Positions 46,325 to 58,106 of a stretch of 64,000 nt of DNA are shown here, in pieces. The notes under the pieces were generated by a model. That model did not search any database and was not told the origin of the DNA. It was given only the letters and a program-made list of their open reading frames with translations. The translations under genes and the position numbers were made by a program. The stretch's first letter is position 1, and every line of letters starts with the position of its first letter. Source of the DNA: Nitzschia sp. DOCU1 (lineage: Eukaryota > Bacillariophyta > Bacillariophyceae > Bacillariales > Bacillariaceae); contig OX595991.1 of assembly GCA_951394045.1 (NCBI GenBank), positions 186,001 to 250,000 on the forward strand, written 5' to 3'.

Positions 46325-46683
46325 CAAGAATGAAATGTAGAAGTTCAAGTGAGTGATGACAAGTGTATCAAAACACCAAGAACGGTTGACGCCATGGTGT
46401 TGCAAGAAGAGTCGGCACGAAACTCTGCGTATCTTATTTTCTTGTGACTGTCTGTGGTAGTGGGTAAGTGGTAAAAGCTCTCATTTAAATCCACGTGGCA
46501 CTAATTGAATCGAATCAATCCAATAGACCCGTCAGTCACAAATTACCGGTAGATGCCGATCCCGGGATGTCGACAATGACCTTTACGCCGATGAGAGGCC
46601 ATTTTGTCAGGCTCGGCCACAATCCAAAAGACGCAAGAGCACTAGCATCGTTTGTAACGTTAATTTGATCCTCTAGTCACAGT
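46325..46683. promoter_or_regulatory. divergent intergenic region
   Basis: 359 bp between the flavin-reductase-like gene (minus) and the coiled-coil gene (plus). It contains a TACCGGTAG palindrome at 46545, 139 bp upstream of the plus-strand ATG. Confidence 0.4.
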
Positions 46684-48441
46684 ATGGTGCAACAACAAAC
46701 TCAGGACTCATCGGCTATTCATGGTTTAGCGGCGACAATTCGTTCGTCGACCGAATCGGAAACCTTTGATTTGGGCGGTTTGTCGGCTTCCACAATAGAA
46801 AGTTTGGTAAAAGATGCATTTGGCATGCCCTTGCCCTTGGGGGAAATGATTCGTATTACGCTCATTGTGGGTGCAGGCAAACAAGCGCGACAAAAATACG
46901 ACGCCGCCGCTCTCAAGACTGTTACTGCCACTTTACAATCCTTGAACTTTGTCGAAGATCGAGGTGCTAGTTGTGTGGTGGAGTGTGCCGGCATGTACAA
47001 ATTACAGCATGATACGGGCAAAAATGTCAAGACTGTCGTAGTTTTTCCCAAAGTACAAGGAGGAGATTCGCATGCTAATGACGACGACAGCGACGAGCTT
47101 GCGGCTGCTGCTTCTGGCAGCAAAGAATCTTCGTTAGAAGGCAAACTTCGTGTCTGTACACTTGCCGTCTTTACCAACATGGTACAATCCAAATGTCCGA
47201 CATGGTCCCAAAAGAAAGCTCTGCTGAAATTGCTAGAGGATATCTTGGCCCAACTGGACGATTGCGATCAACTGTTAATGAAAGGACAACTCTTGTCGCC
47301 TGCGCAACAATCCTTTTATGATTCCTGTCGAGAATTGACCGACAAACGAACCTGGCTACAAGCTCAATTGCATGCCCATGTCGATCGCGGTGACTTGACT
47401 CATTTCGAGCTAGAACAATTGAAGCACGCCAATGATCAAAAACTACAGGAACTCAAAGCGCAAGGAAAATCCACTGTCAAGGCACAAGAACGGCATGACA
47501 TTTTGCATAAAATGGTTCCCATGGATCTTCCCAAACTCAAACATCATGCCGAACTAGGCAAGTTGTGGAAACAATTGACGCCGCTCCAACATTTAGATGA
47601 ATCGTCTGGACGGCTACTAAGTGTACAAGAGACGCAACTCTTGGGCAAAAAGATGGAATTACTAGAGCAAATTGAAGAGTTGGAACAAGCGAGTCGAGGA
47701 TGGTTAGAAGACGATGATATCTTTCAAGCTCGCGTCTTGAGTTCACGCAAGCAATTTCAACAACAATTTGGTATCGGAAGCGCGAAACAATCCAAAACCA
47801 AGACAGCAGGTGGTGGTGGTGGTGGAGCTACCAGCATTTCGTCAACTACCAAAGTTCGAGTCCCCGTATCGAAATGGGTCACACCCATGGAAACGAAAAA
47901 GTCGGCGGCACAAGCCAAAAAGAAGGCTAGACTCGAAAAAGGAGATGTATTTGGAGCCATGATGGGAACTTACAATGACCATGACGAAGAAGAAAGCCAA
48001 GGCAGCGATGAGGAGGAGTATTTACAGCACCCGTCGGAGTCATCTCAGGGCCCGACAACATCGTCCTCGACCAAAGCACAGCCTACTGCAACTGGTGGTG
48101 GGAAATCCAACAAGAAAAAGAACAAGAAGAAAAAGGGAGATAACAGCGACAACGTAGAGCCTTCTTTTGCTGGACAAAGCGCTAATACGGGAGGATCTAC
48201 GGGTGACAGTGGCGGCAAAAAGAAAAATGCCAAAAAGAAGAAAAACGAAGAGTCTTCTGACAGAGCAACGGCTAGTGCAACCGAAGAGACATCCAGCTTG
48301 GTGTCGACTGCCCAAGTGATGTTCCAGGACTATTTGATGCCGTTTCTGCTCGCCATTGTCACCTGGCTGGTGGGGTTGTTGTTTGGAAAGCCAAAACCTG
48401 GAAAGAACACAAAGAAAACGAATAGAATGAAAGCTGACTAG
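46684..48441 (+). CDS. tail-anchored coiled-coil protein with Lys-rich linker
   Basis: 585 aa from ATG 46684. Residues ~20-165 look like a compact alpha/beta domain (I-R-I-T-L-I-V-G-A-G-K-Q-A-R-Q-K-Y, V-K-T-V-V-V-F-P-K-V). Residues ~170-360 are helical with coiled-coil character (L-L-K-L-L-E-D-I-L-A-Q-L, L-E-Q-I-E-E-L-E-Q-A). A Gly run, then Ser/Asp and Lys/Asn-rich disorder with N-K-K-K-N-K-K-K-K-type runs follow. A single hydrophobic segment (~550-567, Y-L-M-P-F-L-L-A-I-V-T-W-L-V-G-L-L-F) close to the end with a basic tail predicts a C-tail anchor in ER or another organelle membrane. The family is not recognised. Confidence 0.8.
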   Translation: MVQQQTQDSSAIHGLAATIRSSTESETFDLGGLSASTIESLVKDAFGMPLPLGEMIRITLIVGAGKQARQKYDAAALKTVTATLQSLNFVEDRGASCVVECAGMYKLQHDTGKNVKTVVVFPKVQGGDSHANDDDSDELAAAASGSKESSLEGKLRVCTLAVFTNMVQSKCPTWSQKKALLKLLEDILAQLDDCDQLLMKGQLLSPAQQSFYDSCRELTDKRTWLQAQLHAHVDRGDLTHFELEQLKHANDQKLQELKAQGKSTVKAQERHDILHKMVPMDLPKLKHHAELGKLWKQLTPLQHLDESSGRLLSVQETQLLGKKMELLEQIEELEQASRGWLEDDDIFQARVLSSRKQFQQQFGIGSAKQSKTKTAGGGGGGATSISSTTKVRVPVSKWVTPMETKKSAAQAKKKARLEKGDVFGAMMGTYNDHDEEESQGSDEEEYLQHPSESSQGPTTSSSTKAQPTATGGGKSNKKKNKKKKGDNSDNVEPSFAGQSANTGGSTGDSGGKKKNAKKKKNEESSDRATASATEETSSLVSTAQVMFQDYLMPFLLAIVTWLVGLLFGKPKPGKNTKKTNRMKAD

Positions 48442-48633
48442 ACTCTAGAGAATAAATTATATCGACTATAGCTCTTAGAATCGGTAGCACTTCAATAGAA
48501 AGACTGCAATCGCACCAAAAAGTGCCACGGTCAGTCATGGAACTATAGGCAAGCGCACGAGCTTTCCATTCCAGTACGATGTTAGTAATGCTTAATCATC
48601 GAACCCATTGGCTGAATTTGCTCACGCAACAGA

Positions 48634-48976
48634 AGGAGATCCGCCTGGTAGAGACAACAATCCACTTCACTCTACGGCGTACTGCCGATTCCAATCGTCT
48701 CCCACCCGGCGCTAGTAGAAAAATTATTGTACCGGTAGCACTCGCCAGGAGATGGCTACAATTCATCGAACTTTTGGCTTCGTTTTTGTGTTCTCACACA
48801 AAAAGTTACTGAGCCCCACCGCTACGTCAAAGCAGTTCGATTTCGGAGGGGGTGGGCCACAGCTGCTCCGCCCGGAGGAGAGCTCCCTCCACACACATAC
48901 CAGTACGGGAGGGAGATCCGCCTAGCAGAGCCAACAATCCACTTCACTCGACGGCGTACAGCCGATTCCAATCCTC
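48634..48976. repeat. direct repeat pair, ~65 bp, 278 bp apart
   Basis: GGAGATCCGCCT through GCCGATTCCAATC occurs at 48634-48698 and 48912-48976 with about six differences. Confidence 0.75.
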
Positions 48977-49162
48977 CACGCACCAGCACAGGTTACACTT
49001 AACTCTCCGCGACGAGACACGAACGCGAGTGGAGGACGTTTTCAAACCGGAACCACAAACCGGTTGCGTTGATCAGGCTGTTTGCGTGCGGGGAGAATTG
49101 GAATCGGGGTCGAGATCAGGAACCAGGATCGTTGCTCTGGAAAGTGTTGGTTTTGTAGAACA

Positions 49163-49480
49163 AAACCAGACGCCTGCAAAAGGAGGAAAGAACAAGGTCA
49201 TGAGTAGCACTGCGGGAAAGAAATATGATCCAACGGCACTGTCGCCAGACGATGCCCACTATGGCGAGCCAGACTTACCACGAAGATACCGAATACATGC
49301 ACAAACACATCCGCCCACAACAACACCAGACGCCTGCAAAATGAGGAAAGAACAGGGTTTAAGTAGCACCCCGGGAGAGAAATATGAAATACGATCAAAC
49401 GACACCAGACGATCTGCACTTACCACGACGACACCGAATACACACAATCAGACCCCCACCCACACCACAACCGACCTGCA
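49163..49480. repeat. ~160-bp tandem duplication
   Basis: AGACGCCTGCAAAA at 49169 recurs at 49329, followed in both by GAGGAAAGAACA, AGTAGCAC and AAATATGA, and later by CTTACCACGA. The copies differ by substitutions and small indels. Confidence 0.7.
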
Positions 49481-50097
49481 AAACAAAGAGAGAACTCAAC
49501 TTTCCAACAATAGATCCGGCCAACAAAGTAGCTTTGATCGCAAGGTGAAGCCTTTGCCGTCACGCCAACGTCTTCGTTCTCGCCAATCTTCTCCCCATTC
49601 CATCGTAGCCAATCACAAGCAAAACCTCATCCAACGACATTCCTAAGCAATCCTCTTCCATTCCCTTGGAGGCCAATTTTTCTGATGGAGTCCAATCATT
49701 GGGGTCATGGATGTCTGCGTTACCATGTTCGGGACTGGAACATGCCACAGCAACCACTCATCCGCCAACTTGCTGCATCCAACGTGGGATGGGGGGTTCC
49801 GGGGTCAATGGTGTATCACTGGCTTTGCCCCCAGTGCCCCAAGCCATGGCGGTTGCCCCCCTTCCCACTCCTCTTCTTTCGGTTGTTACCTCACAAATAA
49901 CATATATTTTTGGAACCAGGCGGGGATGTACCTTTCACACGAGGGAATGAAAAGAGAACGCTTTTGGAGCCGTGGTCGGTAATACTTGCAACAGCTAAAA
50001 TAGAAAGAGGAAAGTCTTGTGAGAACGAAAGAACACCAGCACGACAGCAAAGAACTCACCTCGAATCAAAGCTAATCTGTCGACAATCAAACGATCC

Positions 50098-50402
50098 TTC
50101 CCGGCGTGCTGCCGCCCCATGCCACGAAACTGTGGGAGGATGATACGATAGCTTTTAGGGTCCCGCCCATGGGGACCCCAGGAAAGATCGACACGACCTG
50201 GACTGCCACCACCAGAGCAATCCACAGATCTGTTGAAAGAAAGAGAGAAGAACAAAGACAGAACACGAGCAAGGATTGATCCCGGCGTGCTGCCAACGGA
50301 AGCTTTTAGGATCCCACCCATGGGGACCCCAGGACATTCTTTCAAACATCCAGGCGTGCAATCCATCGTAGCTTTTAGGGTCCTACCCGTGAGTGAGGAC
50401 CC
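50098..50402. repeat. three-copy degenerate repeat containing hairpins
   Basis: GCTTTTAGG(G/A)TCC recurs at 50151, 50302 and 50371, each preceded by a GGCGTGC block. Copy 1 can fold GGGTCCC (50158-50164) with GGGACCC (50172-50178). Copy 3 can fold GGGTCCT (50378-50384) with AGGACCC (50396-50402) although its loop differs, which suggests the stem is kept. Confidence 0.65.
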
Positions 50403-52037
50403 GAGGACGTCATCTCCAAAACGAACATACTGCCAACTTTCCACGAGACAAACAGCAGCCAGTGGCGCTGCTGAAGATCTGTCATCTTTATCATCGTCAT
50501 GAAAGTCATGGCGATGATGAAGAAAGGAGCGACGCAGAGTGCTCCTTTCGCGAAAAAGTGAAGTCGATCCATGAAAAAAGTGACAAAATTGTGGACTCTT
50601 TACTCCCTCCAAGAAACAGTTTCTGTGGTTTCACCATGGTTTTCGAGCGGAATATCCCACGTTTACGACCACCGACGACTCCGACGTTTCGATCCTCGCC
50701 GGTTGCTCACGCTAGCTTCGAATGTTGCATCCTACGACCTCTATCATGCTGATTGACGACTGTTTTAAACACCATGGTACTCTCTTTGTTGTTGCTAAGG
50801 AGCTTTTTTGCAAGAGGTCATCACATTGCAAAAGACCTCCCACGGACGGTTCATCTCTTGGAGGCAGAAGATCTTCGCCAAGCAAGGATGCCCGGGCGTT
50901 TTCTTGGTACACAATCCTACACATTTCTACACATACGCGCAGGCCCATCCAGGCATTCGCCGATGATGTGGCACGCAGGCGGCTAAGAGACGCTATCCTC
51001 ATCATGGATCATTGATGAGGTGCCTCAACTTGACACCGCCGCCTATCGTAAACCGCCTGAATACGTCTCCTACTATCAATGATCCAGCAGCAGAAGCAGC
51101 AGCAACGGTAAAACGAATGAAGGGAAGGAGGGCGCAATGGGGAATCTTCTTAATTCCCGTCTGGTTGCGAGGTGACGCCAGGAAATTTCTAATAGTGCAT
51201 CGTCAGTGCATCGTCGTCTTTTCAATCTTGTGGATGTTCTTTTACTATTTCTAGTAGACTGGCATTTTACCACAGAATTTGGAAGTCGATCGGGGGCTAC
51301 TGCAATGGGTCAAGTGGTCTTGTGGTACCAATCTTGGATCGTTTAAATGCATATTCTCCAATCAATCCTGGACGCATGGTCCTCGGGGGACGACTCGCGG
51401 CTGAAGTTCACTACTTGCGAGCCATGATGATACAATATTTTGATAAAAGCAAGTGGAGGAGCAAGTCGAGGATTGGGAGACGATCAAGTGAGAAGGCTCG
51501 TTGCTGTGGGATGCTGCTGGTATTGCAAGAAAGGCACACTAACGATAAGGATTACAATACGGCTCAGGCTCATTAAACAGTCATGGCATCCGAAGGTGGT
51601 ATGATAGCTACCCCCCACCAGAATTAACCTGATACGATTGGGAAGGAGACTCTCTAGCCAGAGGCCGTCGTCTAAACGAATCTTAACCCATACCTTCAGT
51701 CGAAGCAACGCCATCACTAAAGACTAAGCAAGAGCAACGCTGATTATCATACTACTCTCTAAAGTGTAATAGGTCCATGTGATTTGTAATAGGTCCACGT
51801 GATCTACGAAGTTAAAAGGCCGTGGTTGAATTTTGATAGGTAGGCTATTAGTGAACGAACAGCCACTGGCATAACGCGAGCTTAATTATTTCCTTCACAT
51901 AATAGTCCATCTCTGCACAGCGAAAGAATGAAAGAATCCCTTCCATAAATATCAAACGCCAACGTTCCCGGTACTGCATGTAGGCTGCTTTATGGGCTCT
52001 CAAAACAATTCCGTTCGACCACACAGCACAAAATAAA

Positions 52038-52868
52038 ATGATTCATTCAACGACAAGAAAAATGGCTCTCAGCAATTTGAACAGAAGAAGGAGGCTGGAT
52101 GTTGCCTTTGATGGGAGTAGGAACCCCGAAAGCACATGTCCTGCTCAACTAACTGAGTTTCTGTGGACGCTGATGGAGGAAAAGCAACTCGACACGTTTA
52201 TTGTTTTGAATGATAACGCTCATTCGACTCGAGCTCAAAATCCTCGGGTCGATCTTGGAAAGTCTATACGCCATTCAGACTTCCAGCCGTCGCATTTGGG
52301 TTTCGCTAGAGCCTTGACGTCGTCATCGGGTGAATTGTGCGAATACGACGATCGCCCCCTCTCAATGCCAATGCGATTCCCATCCTCTTCTGGTAGCATT
52401 GACCTGGCAGAATCGTTGGATCTTTTCCAGACGATGGAAAGTTTTCCGCCCAACCAGGACATTTCTACAGATAAGGACGGCAAAGACGCTCGTCGTGAAC
52501 AAAGCTTGCTCCAATCTCAGCGGTCGCCCCAATCACAGCTGCCGCCACCGCCGCCGCCAGCTTTGCCTGAGTATCGGCAGGCACTCGAGGAGGAGGATTC
52601 CTCCGTCACATATTCTACCGAGGGCCTCGAGGAGAACTACAGTGGACAGGACCTTCTTACGAAGTATAGGTCCTTGGCTGATGATATGACGCTAGATAAA
52701 AGTTCGGCCGAAACAACAACGACTCTGCTCTTATACTACCCTTCGCCTACATCTGTGGTGGACCGACGCCACCAGCACCAGACCACCAATATTTCAGCTT
52801 GTAGTACCATGCATCCCACCAGTACCCAAAGACCCGAGCTTCGGTCTTGCTCTCCCAGCCTTCTCTGA
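52038..52868 (+). CDS. small disordered protein, paralogue 1 of a tandem pair
   Basis: 276 aa from ATG 52038. An N-terminal helix-like segment (L-T-E-F-L-W-T-L-M-E-E-K-Q-L-D-T-F-I-V-L) leads to N-D-N-A (58-61) and then L-S-M-P-M-R-F-P-S (108-116). The rest is polar with a poly-Pro run (~168-174). The next plus-strand gene has the same plan (L-S-S-F-F-S-S-L-I-R-A-K-G-V-E-T, D-D-N-A, L-S-P-P-M-R-R-P-S), so the two are tandem paralogues. The family is unknown; the conserved M-R-x-P-S looks like a phosphosite or docking motif (inference). Confidence 0.65.
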   Translation: MIHSTTRKMALSNLNRRRRLDVAFDGSRNPESTCPAQLTEFLWTLMEEKQLDTFIVLNDNAHSTRAQNPRVDLGKSIRHSDFQPSHLGFARALTSSSGELCEYDDRPLSMPMRFPSSSGSIDLAESLDLFQTMESFPPNQDISTDKDGKDARREQSLLQSQRSPQSQLPPPPPPALPEYRQALEEEDSSVTYSTEGLEENYSGQDLLTKYRSLADDMTLDKSSAETTTTLLLYYPSPTSVVDRRHQHQTTNISACSTMHPTSTQRPELRSCSPSLL

Positions 52869-53521
52869 GAATACGAAAACGGAATAAAACGACGAAAACA
52901 AGTGTCATTAGCTCGTCGGGCAGTGGTGGACGACATCTTTCCGCCCAGCAGCAGCGAGGGAGCGGGGAGGTCAATATTACGAACAAGCTAGCTAGTAGCA
53001 CCAGACGGACCTCTAACTGGAAACAGTATAACACTGATAGAAGTATGATCGTCCTTCTAGCTCCGAGTTTGCGTCCCTCCTAGGTAGTCTTCGCTAGCAT
53101 AGCTAGCAGCGGGGAGAGGTAGGATACGCAAGACCAAAACAGGGGCGCGATAATTGTAACGAACCAAATAAAAAATCCAACCTTGAAGTCCACAACAAGA
53201 GTCAATACCGCGAATAATTATTGAATCGACAGGGCTTTCTGCATCCTGCATTCCTGGAGATATCTATGCCGCATTATTCCGCCACACGCCGAAGAGTTGG
53301 ATATGCCCGTTATGCGTACACCTTATTTATGTTCCGCATTTCTTCTCATCAGTGACATTTGTGTGGTGTTGTTTCAGATTAGGAACTGCAACCATGCCCA
53401 GTTCCGCCGAAGCACGCATCACAGATTTCTTGCTGGGGGGCGCTGCGTTCGGGCCCTCACAAATCACTCAAAGAAAGATCGATCTCCTAACCCATCCTTC
53501 TACAAGAGAAGGGCAACAAAC
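52869..53521. other. intergenic between tandem paralogues
   Basis: The frame of the second paralogue is open upstream to a TTG at 53297 and contains an ATG at 53303 with a hydrophobic stretch (C-S-A-F-L-L-I-S-D-I-C-V-V-L-F). I treat this as untranslated because the paralogue lacks it, but an N-terminal extension is possible. Confidence 0.4.
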
Positions 53522-54433
53522 ATGATTTCCGGGCATCAACATCTTGAAATGGAGGAGCCGAGTCCGACGTCGCCAGCACTATCCAGTTTTTTCTCTAGCT
53601 TAATTAGGGCGAAAGGGGTTGAAACAATCGTTTCAATTGTAGACGACAACGCAAGAGTAAGAGGCACTTTCCGCAGTGGCCAAGTTGCTAGCCTCTCACA
53701 GGAGACCAAAGAACCACACTCAGAATATGGCGTATTGTCCCCTCCCATGCGGAGGCCATCTATTTGCAAGAAAGAGCGATGCGAAATAAGAAAATTCCTG
53801 CTTGACTCAACACCACCGCAGGAGACAGACCTTCCCTCATCCAACGTACAAAGCAAGGAGGCGAGAGAAAGAATTTCACCCATGAATTTTATCCTACTGC
53901 CGACGCCGTCAGATAGATGGGATTCTGTCAGTCCTATACTATCAAGAACGTCATTGAAGCAGGGTGTCGCGATCCACGAACACAGCAGCTGCTTATCAGC
54001 AGGCGGTTTCAAAGGTGGTCGCCATCCCTTGCGCACAGAGATCCTTTCATCCTCATTGTGGTGCCTTGGAGACAACGTGGGCGCTGAAGAGATTTCGAAA
54101 GAGGCAGAATGGTCAACACGACGTTCTCCGCCTGCACGATTGTCATCATCGAGATCCTGGGACGAGTTCTTCTTCAATTCTGACTTGCAAAATGAAGATT
54201 GCTGGGGCTCTGACTCTTTGTGGGAGCGTAAAAATTTATCTCCGTCTCTACCATCGCGAGGACGCAGGCGCAAAATCCGGGGGAATCGCAATGAGAGGAC
54301 CGCCAACGTCAACTCCTTCTGGACCACGGCTCGTGTCGGCTTCGCGCGCTCCGGCAGGCGAAGATTGCGGGATTGCATGGACATGACTTTTCATCTTCCA
54401 GTGACCCAGCTTCAAAGACAATTCAGCATATAA
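53522..54433 (+). CDS. small disordered protein, paralogue 2 of a tandem pair
   Basis: 303 aa from ATG 53522, chosen because it matches the paralogue's N-terminus and has A at -3 (AACATG). Conserved features are the short amphipathic helix (20-36), D-D-N-A (41-44) and L-S-P-P-M-R-R-P-S (72-80). The C-terminal half is rich in Arg and Ser with R-S-W-D-E-F-F-F and a basic run R-G-R-R-R-K-I-R-G. Similar in style to many uncharacterised diatom proteins. An alternative start at 53303 would add 73 residues with a hydrophobic segment. Confidence 0.6.
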   Translation: MISGHQHLEMEEPSPTSPALSSFFSSLIRAKGVETIVSIVDDNARVRGTFRSGQVASLSQETKEPHSEYGVLSPPMRRPSICKKERCEIRKFLLDSTPPQETDLPSSNVQSKEARERISPMNFILLPTPSDRWDSVSPILSRTSLKQGVAIHEHSSCLSAGGFKGGRHPLRTEILSSSLWCLGDNVGAEEISKEAEWSTRRSPPARLSSSRSWDEFFFNSDLQNEDCWGSDSLWERKNLSPSLPSRGRRRKIRGNRNERTANVNSFWTTARVGFARSGRRRLRDCMDMTFHLPVTQLQRQFSI

Positions 54434-54852
54434 CTCATAACGATGAAATGCATTTCGACCAGCTTCGCATCGAAAAATTCGCAACTTGATAGATTTGCCT
54501 AGAATAGTTGGAAATCACTAAAATCATCAGAAGTGATAGATGAGCACTAACGACACGAGAACAGCAGGACATTGCAAGTCCCGACCGCTTCTTGCCTTCT
54601 CGTTGCTAGCCCCATGCGTTGCTATATGAAACGTAGTGTAGCAGCGGATGCATCATTGAGTTGCACCTGCCGGAAGGCCATGCACCCAGAGTGTTATGCC
54701 GGCGCTCCGCACATTCACAAACTCGGTAGACAATTAGCATCGAAAGGACGCTAGCTTTGCCTCGGATCACAATCTGTGTGACGAGACCTTCCACAGTATC
54801 TCGTAACACAGAATTCACATTGCGCGTGAAGAAACGGAAAAGGAACGAACCT
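54434..54852. other. convergent intergenic region
   Basis: Lies between the second paralogue (plus) and the 3' end of the DYRK gene (minus). Nothing recognised. Confidence 0.4.
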
Positions 54853-56999
<2,147 letters not shown>

Positions 57000-58106
57000 C
57001 AAATGACTTGATTGAAAATAACAACAAGGAAGTGGGTTCTGGTGCTATTGTCCCGGCTCGACTCTCCGAACTGGGGCGGGCGAGTATTGCTGAGTGGATT
57101 GGATGGCAATGATTCTGAGCACAACAGTAAAGTAGACGCTGAAGTACTATCGAGGCACAGAATAACACAATAACCTCTCCACGTTGACAAAATAACCCCT
57201 GAACGTTGGATCCTCACAATCAAAGTAACCCCACACAACTGATCCCCACAAAAAGTAGTAGTAATCTGAGTTAAGATGGACGACGCTCAGAGAATTTTCG
57301 TTTTGTACTACCGATAGACACGATTTTCCTTCACAAAAAGCCGACCCCTCCTTGACACCCCTTTACTCGTACCAACACAGGTGATACGATGATGTTATTG
57401 TTTCTTTGGTGGGTCGACGACGATAACAACAAGAGCTACGTAACGTTGTTGCCTTGTTCGAAACGAAAATCGATGATGGCACTGATGCATGGGATGGGTG
57501 ACGGCGCGCCCCTCTACTGACAACTACTGGGGAGGCCGCGGAACTCGCACTTTTGTTTCGTTTTACGCGGGACACACCGCGACAGGACGAAATTCGCGCC
57601 AGCCTCGATCACCGACGGACTACCATGTAATTGGTCGACGGCCCTCGCCAGTTTTAGGCTTTGCATGCTCATATTGTCTAAATAATTTCATGTGATATTT
57701 GTCGGGAATTAAATATTTACCGTTGGGAGCGTTAAGAAAAGGTCGCCAATCCATCAATGAGCGAAAGTCCCGCGGCGAGATTGAGTCTCCGACTTCTTCG
57801 ACTGTATGACGCCGACGTCATTAAACAAAAGGCTTCCACGTGGCAGACGACTGACTCTTCCATTATTCGGACACTTTCTCAAAACGAAGGGAAGCGTTGC
57901 ATCCGCCACTGTGCCCTCTTTTCCCCACGAACATGTTCTGCAAAGATTGCGTTCTGTGGTTGTTGGAATCTTAGTCGCTGAGAACGCCAACCGCCATTGC
58001 CTCCCCCAGAAACGAACAAGTGTTGTATGACTTTAACCCATCCATGTAATGTTTTGATGCTCTCACAAAATTTCTACTTGATCTGCGGTCAAGAAGATTT
58101 ACAACC
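57000..58106. promoter_or_regulatory. divergent region between DYRK and P450 genes
   Basis: About 1.1 kb between two divergent starts. A short ATG frame at 57757 has no protein features and is not called. Confidence 0.4.

Larger units (their letters stand above)
48442..52037. other. long gene-poor, repeat-rich stretch
   Basis: Three families of degenerate repeats are listed separately. No frame here has convincing protein character; the longest (48852-49646) opens on GTG and spans repeated DNA. A near-duplicate pair of GTAATAGGTCCA...GTGAT sits at 51767-51802. Confidence 0.45.

Noticed and set aside
48852..49646. 264-codon frame in the repeat-rich stretch
   Set aside because: Opens on GTG, spans a 160-bp tandem duplication and a 65-bp repeat, and has no recognisable domain.
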